Shown: one piece after another, positions 1 through 6,029 of the stretch
Layout: each line of letters begins with the position of its first letter
Numbering within the stretch: the stretch's first letter is position 1
Source: Acidobacteriota bacterium
Lineage (GTDB): Bacteria; Acidobacteriota; Blastocatellia; Pyrinomonadales; Pyrinomonadaceae
Reading direction: 5' to 3'
Assembly (NCBI GenBank): GCA_029862725.1
Contig: JAOTWT010000156.1
Span: forward strand, 1 to 6,937
DNA: 6,937 nt
Notes under the pieces: model-generated
Databases searched by the model: none
Seen by the model: the letters and a program-made list of their open reading frames with translations, nothing else
Told to the model about the DNA's origin: nothing
Translations under genes and position numbers: made by a program

Positions 1-1268
1 CCGCCGTGCTTCAAAATCTCGACCCCACCAACGCCGTTCCGAATGGATTTATCGGGCGTACAATTATCGACCCGAATTCGACGAATACCGCGTATGTCGC
101 GATCGCCGATTTCGGAGTCAACAATGTCTACAAAACTACCAACCTAAACGCTTCTCCGCCAACCTGGACAGCCGCCAACGGCTCCGGCGGGACTGCAATC
201 CCGCAGGTCCCGGTAAGTTCGTTTGTAGTCGACCCGCAGAATTCCAACAACCTTTATGCGGGTACCGATATCGGCGTTTATGCTTCCACCGATGGTGGAA
301 CAAGCTGGGCTCCTTTTGGAACAGGACTTCCGAGAGCCGCGGTGTTCGGAATGTCAATCGTCAACGGTCCGCCCCGGAAACTGAGAATTGCGACTCATGG
401 CAAGGGGATGTATGAAATTCCTCTTTCCAGCACAGCGTCGGCGACATTCGACTTCGACGGCGACGCGAAGACCGATATCTCGATCTTCCGACCGGCACCC
501 GGCGAATGGTGGTATCTGAGGTCTTCGGACGGCGGCAACGCCGCCTTCCAGTTTGGTTCGGCTACGGACACGATCGTGCCGGCCGACTACACCGGCGACG
601 GCAAGACCGACATCGGCTTCTTCCGCCCGTCTTCGGGTGAATGGTTTATCCTGCGCAGCGAGGATTCATCGTTTTACAGCTTCCCGTTCGGGGGCTCGGG
701 CGACATACCGGCGCCGGGCGATTACGACGGCGACGGGCAGGCCGATCCGGCCGTCTTCCGTCCCTCTTCGGCGACCTGGTTTATCCTCAACTCGGGAGGA
801 GGAACAACTATCACCACCTTTGGCGTAAACGGCGACCTGCCGGTCGTCGAGGACTACGACGGTGATGGAAGTGACGATATCGCGATCTTCCGTCCGTCTG
901 TCTCGGAGTGGTGGATCAACCGGAGTCAGGAAGGTTTGACTGCTTTTCAGTTCGGCTCAGGCGGCGACAGGACGGCACCGGCCGACTACACCGGCGACGG
1001 CAAGGCGGATGTGGCTTTCTTCCGTCCCTCTTCGGGAGAATGGTTTATCTTGCGGAGCGAGGACACTTCCTTCTTTGCCTTCCCGTTCGGGGGCCCGGGC
1101 GACATACCGGTGGCGGGCGACTACGACGGCGACGGGCAGGCCGATCCGGCCGTCTTCAGGCCCTCGGACAACACTTGGTACAAGCTCCAGTCGACGAACG
1201 GTTTTGAGGCCATTGGGTTCGGTGCGACGGGCGATGTCCCGCTCCCGAGTGCCTACGTCCGGCCCTAG
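1..1268 (+). CDS. Exported BNR/sortilin-like beta-propeller protein with C-terminal FG-GAP (VCBS-like) repeats, 3' part only
   Basis: The reading frame is open at the left edge (the codon at 3-5 is already coding), so the true start lies upstream; the GTG at 6 is only the first possible in-window start. The first ~145 residues look like the end of a BNR/VPS10-type beta-propeller. They contain two blade-like stretches (TIIDPNSTNTAYVA, FVVDPQNSNNLYAG), an Asp-box STDGGTSW at 285-308, and the closing motif IATHGKGMYEI. From 450 to the end are six units of about 45 residues, each opening with a DxDGDxxxD-type calcium loop and containing FRP and a Trp-rich strand, as in FG-GAP/VCBS repeats. Such proteins are usually secreted or cell-surface; the ligand or substrate is unknown, and peptidase or glycosidase activity cannot be inferred from this fragment. 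The signal peptide, if any, is outside the window. Stop TAG at 1266-1268 is followed directly by a terminator. Domain assignment is by motif reading, not a profile search. Confidence 0.88.
   Translation, partial: AVLQNLDPTNAVPNGFIGRTIIDPNSTNTAYVAIADFGVNNVYKTTNLNASPPTWTAANGSGGTAIPQVPVSSFVVDPQNSNNLYAGTDIGVYASTDGGTSWAPFGTGLPRAAVFGMSIVNGPPRKLRIATHGKGMYEIPLSSTASATFDFDGDAKTDISIFRPAPGEWWYLRSSDGGNAAFQFGSATDTIVPADYTGDGKTDIGFFRPSSGEWFILRSEDSSFYSFPFGGSGDIPAPGDYDGDGQADPAVFRPSSATWFILNSGGGTTITTFGVNGDLPVVEDYDGDGSDDIAIFRPSVSEWWINRSQEGLTAFQFGSGGDRTAPADYTGDGKADVAFFRPSSGEWFILRSEDTSFFAFPFGGPGDIPVAGDYDGDGQADPAVFRPSDNTWYKLQSTNGFEAIGFGATGDVPLPSAYVRP
446..706 (+). repeat. Copy 1 of an FG-GAP cassette shared with the last gene
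   Basis: This stretch aligns without gaps to 6677-6937. I count 20 mismatches in 261 positions. Sixteen are synonymous; the other four lie in two adjacent codons and swap Ser-Ala for Ala-Ser. The match ends only because the window ends, so the shared cassette is probably longer. Both copies are in the same orientation and in the coding frame of their host genes. Confidence 0.93.
450..1253 (+). repeat. Six FG-GAP-like coding repeats arranged as a duplicated block of three
   Basis: Units start at 450, 585, 720, 852, 984 and 1119, each at a DxDGD or DYTGD codon run. Units 1-3 and 4-6 form two higher-order blocks offset by exactly 402 bases (134 codons). Unit 2 plus the start of unit 3 matches unit 5 plus the start of unit 6 at 52 of 61 residues by hand count, whereas adjacent units are much less alike. 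The array therefore grew by duplication of a three-unit block. The Asp-rich loops are of the kind that bind calcium in FG-GAP, VCBS and integrin-type repeats. Confidence 0.85.
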
Positions 1269-1303
1269 TTCAAGGTTCAAAGTTCAAAGTTCAAGGTTCA
1301 AAG
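1269..1303 (+). repeat. Five tandem heptamers (TTCAARG)
   Basis: Five head-to-tail 7-mers start at 1269, 1276, 1283, 1290 and 1297, reading TTCAAGG or TTCAAAG. They begin at the first base after the stop codon of the upstream gene. The last copies form the left arm of the adjacent terminator. A two-copy heptamer of different sequence (GATTCAC) occurs at 1600-1613. Confidence 0.9.
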
Positions 1304-1333
1304 TCTGTTAATCCGGGCTTTGAACCTTTTTTT
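1293..1333 (+). terminator. Rho-independent terminator of the upstream FG-GAP gene
   Basis: The arm AAGGTTCAAAG (1293-1303) is the exact reverse complement of CTTTGAACCTT (1318-1328). This gives an 11-bp stem with a 14-base loop, and the T run 1327-1333 overlaps the end of the stem. It lies 25 bases after the stop codon. The stem is rather AT-rich, so strength is uncertain, but position and form are typical. An identical nine-base left arm occurs one repeat block earlier (1274-1282), so an alternative, longer-looped pairing is possible. Confidence 0.75.
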
Positions 1334-1341
1334 GTTGACCC

Positions 1342-1521
1342 GTTTAGAGCAACGCTTCGCGTTGCAGATCGGGCGACGTTTAGAGCAACGCTTCGCGTTG
1401 CAGATCGGGCGACGTTTAGAGCAATGCTTCGCGTTGGCAGATCGGGCGACGTTTAGAGCAACGCTTCGCGTTGCAGATCGGGCGACGTTTAGAGCAACGC
1501 TTCGCGTTGCAGATCGGGCGA
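1342..1521 (+). repeat. Five-copy 36-bp tandem repeat, each copy with a perfect hairpin
   Basis: Copies lie at 1342-1377, 1378-1413, 1414-1450, 1451-1486 and 1487-1521. Copies 1, 2 and 4 are identical. Copy 3 is 37 bases (one C-to-T change and one inserted G). Copy 5 diverges at its last base. Each begins GTTTAGAGCAACGC and carries the hairpin GCAACGC-TTC-GCGTTGC (7-bp stem, 3-base loop), then AGATCGGGCGAC. There are no spacers between copies, so this is not a CRISPR array. The period is a multiple of three and the unit lacks stop codons in some frames, which makes spurious ORFs. It resembles REP/BIME-type or small palindromic intergenic elements; the family was not identified. Confidence 0.92.
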
Positions 1522-1529
1522 AGCCCGAT
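1513..1529 (+). repeat. Perfect hairpin at the end of the tandem array
   Basis: ATCGGGC (1513-1519), loop GAA, GCCCGAT (1523-1529). The left arm is the ATCGGGC present in every 36-bp copy, but only the final copy is followed by the complementary arm. The internal copies therefore look like truncated versions of this second palindrome. Confidence 0.8.
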
Positions 1530-1555
1530 AATACGATCCGATAAACACTCTATCC

Positions 1556-1572
1556 GTCGTGCTCCGCACGAC
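1556..1572 (+). repeat. Perfect hairpin GTCGTGC-TCC-GCACGAC
   Basis: This is a 7-bp stem with a 3-base loop at 1556-1562 / 1566-1572. It has the same geometry as the array hairpins but an unrelated stem sequence. No T run follows, so it is not a convincing terminator. Confidence 0.75.
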
Positions 1573-1575
1573 ATT

Positions 1576-1600
1576 GCAACGCCAAGCGTTGCTCTAAACG
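1576..1600 (-). repeat. Inverted copy of the array unit, closing the 1341-1600 element
   Basis: Positions 1576-1600 are the reverse complement of 1341-1365 with one mismatch in 25 (loop base 1583). The hairpin GCAACGC-CAA-GCGTTGC is kept and is followed by TCTAAACG. The whole 1341-1600 block is thus bounded by 25-base inverted repeats, like a small non-autonomous element. I see no convincing target-site duplication in the flanks and no transposase in the window. Confidence 0.8.
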
Positions 1601-1743
1601 ATTCACGATTCACCCTGTTTTCATGGCACTTTTTTTTTGACCGCTCCATCTGGTTTTTGTTAATCTTTAAATAGGCCGTCCCCCCGGCTTCCCGCAGATT
1701 TTATTGCCTTCCTTTTTTTAAACGTTTAGAATCGAGATCCAAG
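1601..1743 (+). promoter_or_regulatory. Leader of ppk1 with a weak promoter candidate
   Basis: This AT- and pyrimidine-rich stretch should contain the ppk1 promoter. The only -35-like match is TTGACC at 1637-1642. Seventeen bases further is TTAATC (1660-1665), a poor -10; TTAAAT at 1667-1672 is a better -10 but too far away. The ribosome-binding site ahead of the ATG at 1744 is weak (GAG at 1734-1736). No Pho-box or other operator was recognised. Confidence 0.25.
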
Positions 1744-3888
1744 ATGAATCGAAGTATAAGAGAGTTCGTACCTGCATTGCAGGAAGAACCCGCTGTGACG
1801 GGTTCTGGCATGCCGTCTGTTGACGACCCGCAATTTCTGACAAACCGCGAACTCAGTTGGCTGGAGTTTAACCGCCGTGTCCTTCAGCAGGCTCTTGATG
1901 ATTCTGTTCCCCTGCTCGAGCGGCTTAAATTCCTTTCGATCTTTTCGACCAATCTCGACGAGTTCTTTATGATCCGGGTATCCGGTCTTAAGGAACAAAT
2001 CGCCGAAGGAGTTCATAAGCTCTCGCCTGACGGAATGAACGCGGCCGATCAGGTTAAGTCGATCCGACAGGTGCTGCGGCCGATGCTCGTGGAGCAGATG
2101 ATGTGTCTGAATGAGGACATCATGCCGCTGCTCGAGTCCGAAGGTATACTGATTCAGAGCTATTCCGATCTGAAGAAAGGGACGCAGAAAGAACTCGACG
2201 AATATTTCCTTCGGGACGTATTTCCAATTCTAACGCCCCAGGCCGTGGACGAGAGTCATCCGTTTCCCTATATTTCCAATCTCAGCGTCAATATCGGGAT
2301 GATGGTGGCGCCGGACACTAGCATTGATCACGGCAAGATCTCGCATCTTTTTTCGGTAAGCCGCTTTACACGTATAAAGCTACCTGCAACGGTCGATCGC
2401 CTCGTGAGAATAGATAACGGCAACAAATCTCATTTCGTCGCGCTAAATGAAATTGTGGCCGCCAACGCGATACACCTGTTTCCGAACATGGTTACATCTC
2501 AGGCTTCTCTTTTTCGTTTAACAAGGGATGCGGATATTGAGATCCGGGAAGACGAGGCGGGCGATTTGCTGCGTGTCATGGAACAGGAACTGCTCCACCG
2601 ACGACGATTCAGCTTCCCTGTAAGGCTCGAAGTGGCCTCCTCGATGCCGGAAGAGATGATATCTTTGATCGCGGGTTCGACCGGTCTTACAGATCACGAT
2701 GTTTACAGGATAGACGGATTTTTGAATATTCCGGACCTGATGTCGCTTTACAGCCTGAACCGGCCTGATCTCAAAGAAGCACCGATTTCCTACTCTATAC
2801 CCGAGTCTCTAAAACATACGGAAAACATCTTCGAGGTCCTCAAGAAACAGGATGTGCTTGTCCACCATCCCTATACCAGCTACTCCACGATCCTCGATTT
2901 TCTAGAGGCGGCAGCCATCGACGAGGATGTCCGGGCGATAAAGATCTGCCTTTACCGCACGGGGAAGGACTCGCCGGTGGTTGAGTCTCTAGTTAAGGCT
3001 AGCCGCAACGGTAAGCAGGTCGCCGCACTGGTCGAATTAAAGGCTCGTTTTGACGAGGAGAACAACATCGAATGGGCGCGGCAGCTTGAAAGTGAGGGTG
3101 TTCACGTCATCTACGGAATGCTCGGCCTTAAGACACACTCAAAGGTCGCTCTCGTGATCCGCCGGGAAAATGACGTTCTGCGGAGATACGTTCATATCGC
3201 GACCGGTAATTACAATCCCGTTACAGCGCGTCTCTACACTGATCTCGGTATTCTAACATCCGATGAAGAACTTGGCGCCGATGCATCTGATCTGTTCAAT
3301 TTCCTTACAGGATATTCGTACAAAACTAAATATAAACAGCTCTTAGTTGCACCGATCGACCTTCGGGAACGCATGATCGAGTTGATCGACCGCGAAACAA
3401 AAAACAAGACCGACGGCAAAAAAGCGCGGATCATCGTCAAGATCAACAGCCTGACCGATGAAAAAATCGTCCGCGCCTTATATCGGGCCTCGCAGGCCGG
3501 CGTTGAAATTGATCTGATCGTTCGCGGCATCTGCGTCTTAAAACCCGGTATCGAAGGCCTGTCGGAAAATATCCGTGTGGTCTCGATTGTCGGACGTTTT
3601 CTCGAACACAGTCGTGTATTTTATTTCGCAAACGGCGGAAACCCCGAACTTTTTATCGGAAGCGCCGACTGGATGCACCGAAATCTGGATCGACGGGTAG
3701 AAGCCGTAACGCCGATCAAGGACCCGCAACTGGTTAAATACCTGCTCAAGAATGTGCTTGGGGCTTATCTTGCAGACAACTGCAACTCGCAGATTCTCAC
3801 GAGCGACGGTGAATACAAGCAGCGTGCGGCAACCGAGGATACTCCTGCATTTGATGCGCAGATGTATTTTGTATCGCACGATAATTAG
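1744..3888 (+). CDS. ppk1: Polyphosphate kinase 1
   Basis: Reversibly transfers the gamma-phosphate of ATP to inorganic polyphosphate. The 714-residue length is normal for PPK1. The N-terminal domain opens with FLTNRELSWLEFNRR (residues 31-45) and is followed by the head domain and two phospholipase-D-like catalytic domains. Key residues match E. coli PPK numbering at a constant offset of 30. The autophosphorylated His is H465 in LKTHSK (E. coli H435) and the second His is H484 in HIATGNYNP (H454). H622 in FLEHSRV matches H592. The Mg/phosphate-binding arginines are R405 in LYRTGKDS and R435 in KARFDEENN. SADWMHRNLDRRVE follows near the end. The enzyme is complete and probably active. The ATG at 1744 gives a usual length; the in-frame ATG at 1810 would still keep the first conserved motif, so the exact start is not certain. 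No ppx or pho gene adjoins it, and it appears monocistronic. Confidence 0.97.
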   Translation: MNRSIREFVPALQEEPAVTGSGMPSVDDPQFLTNRELSWLEFNRRVLQQALDDSVPLLERLKFLSIFSTNLDEFFMIRVSGLKEQIAEGVHKLSPDGMNAADQVKSIRQVLRPMLVEQMMCLNEDIMPLLESEGILIQSYSDLKKGTQKELDEYFLRDVFPILTPQAVDESHPFPYISNLSVNIGMMVAPDTSIDHGKISHLFSVSRFTRIKLPATVDRLVRIDNGNKSHFVALNEIVAANAIHLFPNMVTSQASLFRLTRDADIEIREDEAGDLLRVMEQELLHRRRFSFPVRLEVASSMPEEMISLIAGSTGLTDHDVYRIDGFLNIPDLMSLYSLNRPDLKEAPISYSIPESLKHTENIFEVLKKQDVLVHHPYTSYSTILDFLEAAAIDEDVRAIKICLYRTGKDSPVVESLVKASRNGKQVAALVELKARFDEENNIEWARQLESEGVHVIYGMLGLKTHSKVALVIRRENDVLRRYVHIATGNYNPVTARLYTDLGILTSDEELGADASDLFNFLTGYSYKTKYKQLLVAPIDLRERMIELIDRETKNKTDGKKARIIVKINSLTDEKIVRALYRASQAGVEIDLIVRGICVLKPGIEGLSENIRVVSIVGRFLEHSRVFYFANGGNPELFIGSADWMHRNLDRRVEAVTPIKDPQLVKYLLKNVLGAYLADNCNSQILTSDGEYKQRAATEDTPAFDAQMYFVSHDN

Positions 3889-4120
3889 TCCTATATCATC
3901 GAAATCGGCTGAAAATTGAGACCGATCTCTGCACCCCACGATATCCATTCTTTCGAATAAAATCCGTATTCTCGGAAACCAATCAGGTTTAGACACAATA
4001 GATAGATTCGAAAATAGGTATTTTTTCGACTTTATAGGACTTACTGTTGTCAAAGCGTATATCCTCGCTTGTTCGGCGGTTTCGCAGGGAACACAAGTCG
4101 CTGCGTCCCAGACTAAATTA

Positions 4121-4149
4121 TTGGCTCAATTCGCCTAAAGGCGTATTTA
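4121..4149 (+). promoter_or_regulatory. Weak promoter candidate overlapping an operator-like palindrome
   Basis: TTGGCT (4121-4126) and TATTTA (4144-4149) are separated by 17 bases, each only a partial sigma-70 match. The spacer holds an interrupted palindrome at 4128-4147, AATTCGCCTAAAGGCGTATT, with arms CGCC/GGCG extended by AAT/ATT across one mismatch. A dyad in this position could be a repressor site, but this is inference from position and symmetry only. Confidence 0.25.
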
Positions 4150-4184
4150 TTCATCTGTTTCGGACACTGTAGTAAATAGGGAGA

Positions 4185-4207
4185 CTCTCTCACCAGGTAC
4201 GGGAGAG
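4185..4207 (+). promoter_or_regulatory. Hairpin in the probable 5' leader of the operon
   Basis: CTCTCTC (4185-4191) pairs with GGGAGAG (4201-4207), including one G-U pair, around a nine-base loop ACCAGGTAC. It sits about 100 bases upstream of the barrel-protein start and has no T run, so it is not an obvious terminator. It does not match a riboswitch class I recognise. Confidence 0.35.
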
Positions 4208-4293
4208 CAAGGATTTTAGGCCCTGTTCGAACAAGATCAATTGCGTTCATGCTTTTCGGTATCAAATTTGCAGGGTTCGCACTTAACAATCAC

Positions 4294-4299
4294 AGGAGG
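4294..4299 (+). promoter_or_regulatory. Strong Shine-Dalgarno AGGAGG deciding the barrel-protein start
   Basis: A perfect AGGAGG lies six bases before the ATG at 4306. The earlier in-frame ATG at 4249 has no comparable site and would place 19 mostly non-conforming residues before a normal signal peptide. The start at 4306 is therefore preferred. Confidence 0.9.
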
Positions 4300-4305
4300 A
4301 AGTGC

Positions 4306-5592
4306 ATGGCTCGAAGAGATTCTACGCGTAATACGTTTATTTCAGCATCCTTTGCACTGTTTTCATTTTTGATAATCCTAGTGTCGGCCGTTGCAATCAA
4401 TGCACAAGAATTCGTACCGACATCGGAGGAATCAACGGCAAATCCGACGCCAAAAAGCGAACAGATGCCGAGGAAGACTCCCCTACCGGACGTAGCCTCT
4501 GATCCGACAGCGGGAAAATCAAAGAATCTCGAGATCGAGTTTGTTAAAGATGCTCCCGGAGTAATTGTAATAAAGTCAGGTGGTAAGACTTACCGAGTCG
4601 ATTCTAACGCCAAAACATTCACTGAAATCCAAAACGAAGGGCCGACCCGGGATTCGCGGGCAGATGAAACACCCGCAGAAGCATTGGCGAGAGATTCGGA
4701 AAAGACACTACAGGATGACTCTGAGGAAGAAGATCCTTTTTTTTACGAGCCAGGTGACGAACCTTTTGATTACCGTTTGATCAATATCCCAACCCCTAAG
4801 ATTGTGCCCAAAGGAAGCTGGAATCTTTCTTTTTCGCATCGATTTTCACAGCCCATTCACCCGATTAGTGAAAGTGCTGAGAACCTTCTTGGTTTTGACA
4901 GTTTTTCCGTATCCTCTTTTGGTGTTACATACGGCATAACCGACAAGCTTTACGTATCAGCCAGCCGCTCGCCGGTGTGCAGAAGGGGACTCTGCAAGAC
5001 AATCGAATTGGGCGCGGGCTACCACTTTACAGACCAAAGCGAATCATCGCCTTTAGGGCTTTCGGTTTTCGGAAGTGTAGAAGGTGATATGAATTTTTCG
5101 CAGGATTACACGGTCAATTTCCAGCTTATGGTTTCACGAAGAGTTGGAAAACGGGTTCATCTTTTCTTTTCGCCCGCGGCTCACCTGTTTTCTAATGGCG
5201 GCGGGAGATTTGACCCACGGCCTGAGGACTTCTTCCCGCCAGCTCCAATTGCAAACATGTTTAACCAGCCTAAGCATGGCGCCTCATTTGGATTCGGTGC
5301 GGCGGTGGCTGTTACCCCGACGTTGCTCGGGACGTTTGAATTTGTTCCGCGAACGGGTTTCAAACTCGGACGGGTTACGCCGGTCTTTGATCAGTCATTC
5401 AACATAACGGGATTTGATATTAGGTCCAAACCCACAATCGGATTCGGTGTGCAAAAGAACGTAGGTAACCATTCGTTCGCACTCACATTTTCGAACACTC
5501 AGACAACCACAACAAGCAGGTACAATTCGAGCAATCTGCTTTTCTCTCCGCGGCGTTTGGCGATCGGATTTAATCTGTTCAGAAGGCTCTGA
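4306..5592 (+). CDS. DUF5777-like outer-membrane beta-barrel protein
   Basis: 428 residues from the preferred start. Residues 1-33 are a classic signal peptide (MARRDSTRN basic part, long hydrophobic core, cleavage likely after INA, before QEFVP). Residues 35-75 are Pro/Thr/Ser-rich. A short folded-looking segment follows (IEFVKDAPGVIVIKSGGKTYRV, about 77-98). Next is an acidic linker (DDSEEEDPFFYEPGDE, 137-152). From about 158 the sequence reads as an amphipathic barrel: LINIPTPKIVPKGSWNLSFSHRF, then FGVTYGITDKLYVSASRSP, alternating strands and a final LAIGFNLF strand. The INIPT...PKG...SHRF...YGITDKL pattern resembles the DUF5777 barrel family known mainly from Bacteroidota and Acidobacteriota. 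The protein ends FRRL rather than with a terminal Phe. Two close cysteines (C225, C230) could form a disulfide. It is the first gene of a probable operon with the cytochrome 19 bases downstream. The transported or bound substrate is unknown. Confidence 0.8.
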   Translation: MARRDSTRNTFISASFALFSFLIILVSAVAINAQEFVPTSEESTANPTPKSEQMPRKTPLPDVASDPTAGKSKNLEIEFVKDAPGVIVIKSGGKTYRVDSNAKTFTEIQNEGPTRDSRADETPAEALARDSEKTLQDDSEEEDPFFYEPGDEPFDYRLINIPTPKIVPKGSWNLSFSHRFSQPIHPISESAENLLGFDSFSVSSFGVTYGITDKLYVSASRSPVCRRGLCKTIELGAGYHFTDQSESSPLGLSVFGSVEGDMNFSQDYTVNFQLMVSRRVGKRVHLFFSPAAHLFSNGGGRFDPRPEDFFPPAPIANMFNQPKHGASFGFGAAVAVTPTLLGTFEFVPRTGFKLGRVTPVFDQSFNITGFDIRSKPTIGFGVQKNVGNHSFALTFSNTQTTTTSRYNSSNLLFSPRRLAIGFNLFRRL

Positions 5593-5611
5593 AACTGGGA
5601 AGCACGAAACT

Positions 5612-5977
5612 ATGAGAAGCAATATGCAGCCGCTATTGTTGAAATCACTGGCGATCCTCCTGTTCTTATTCATTGGACTCATCTACGCTTTCCCCGGCGA
5701 ATTGCAAACCGCCGCCCATGGCGTGAAGACTCAGCGATCCGGCGCGGCAATTTACGCTTCCTCATGTACCAGTTGCCACGGGGCCGATGGCAGCGGCAAT
5801 ACAAGGCGCGGAAAACGCAAAGGAGCAAAGGACCTAAGGAAAAGCCGGATCAGCACGGCACGCGGAATCAGCATCATTACAAATGGGAAGGGGAAAATGC
5901 CTGCATTTGAGAGCACTCTATCGGCACAAGAGATAAGCCGCGTCAACACATTTGTTAGAGGGTTAAGAACAAATTAG
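5612..5977 (+). CDS. Exported mono-haem class I-type cytochrome c
   Basis: A 121-residue protein with an N-terminal hydrophobic segment (LLLKSLAILLFLFIGLIYAF, about residues 8-27) acting as a signal peptide or membrane anchor. The haem c attachment motif CTSCH is at 52-56 in the context GAAIYASSCTSCHGADGSG. The probable axial Met is M96 in GKMPAFESTLSAQEI, and a C-terminal helix (ISRVNTFVRGLR) completes a compact class I fold. It is a periplasmic electron carrier; the partner is not identifiable. Residues 64-84 between haem site and Met loop are unusually rich in Arg and Lys. GGGAAG at 5597-5602 lies nine bases before the ATG at 5612, which is preferred over the in-frame ATG at 5624. It sits 19 bases after the barrel gene and 52 before the next start, suggesting co-transcription. 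Tandem stops (TAG TAA) end the gene. Confidence 0.93.
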   Translation: MRSNMQPLLLKSLAILLFLFIGLIYAFPGELQTAAHGVKTQRSGAAIYASSCTSCHGADGSGNTRRGKRKGAKDLRKSRISTARGISIITNGKGKMPAFESTLSAQEISRVNTFVRGLRTN

Positions 5978-6017
5978 TAACCAAACTGAAAATGCAGCGA
6001 TGAATGGTGATCCAAAC

Positions 6018-6021
6018 GGAG
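6018..6021 (+). promoter_or_regulatory. Shine-Dalgarno GGAG deciding the start of the last gene
   Basis: GGAG lies eight bases before the ATG at 6030, whose product begins with a normal basic and hydrophobic signal sequence. An in-frame ATG at 6000 would add ten polar, Asp/Asn-rich residues and lacks a good ribosome site, so 6030 is preferred. Confidence 0.75.
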
Positions 6022-6029
6022 ATGATAAT

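Larger units (their letters stand above)
3889..4305 (+). promoter_or_regulatory. Gene-free intergenic region and probable 5' leader of the envelope operon
   Basis: No plausible coding sequence was found here on either strand; the open frame reaching in from the minus strand is mainly the shadow of ppk1. No strong terminator follows ppk1: the best candidate, ATCGG...CCGAT around 3904-3925, has only five pairs and no T run. TTTCGAAT (3951-3958) and ATTCGAAA (4006-4013) form a distant inverted repeat. The better signals (4121-4149 and 4185-4207) are listed separately. The promoter of the downstream three genes should lie here. Confidence 0.5.

Noticed and set aside
1316..1333. TPP-riboswitch-like CTTTGAACC
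   Set aside because: No CTGAGA box or other aptamer elements; the word is the right arm of the terminator stem.
1342..1521. CRISPR array suggested by a 36-bp repeat length
   Set aside because: Copies are directly head to tail with no spacers, each has a perfect short hairpin, and no cas gene is present.
1320..1544. Small + strand ORF of 74 residues with 12-residue repeats
   Set aside because: It is simply the translation of the 36-bp tandem repeat, whose length is a multiple of three; there is no ribosome site, and the start overlaps the terminator stem.
1416..1649. Minus strand ORF of 77 residues
   Set aside because: Also a read-through of the tandem repeat and neighbouring hairpins, with no recognisable protein character.
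3538..4053. Minus strand ORF of 171 residues overlapping the ppk1 3' end
   Set aside because: Most of it is antisense to conserved PPK1 sequence; the rest is AT-rich intergenic DNA. No ribosome site or domain pattern was seen.
4085..4115. Cobalamin-riboswitch-like words (GGGAAC ... GTCCCAGACT)
   Set aside because: The spacing is far too short for the conserved core, and the GGTG and GCCACTG-type elements are missing; there is no cobalamin gene downstream.
4196..4225. Glycine-riboswitch-like GGGAGAG
   Set aside because: The second conserved box and the paired core of the aptamer are absent, and the downstream genes are not glycine-related.
4249..4305. Longer N-terminus for the barrel protein from the ATG at 4249
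   Set aside because: The ATG at 4306 has a perfect AGGAGG and begins a normal signal peptide; the extension has neither.
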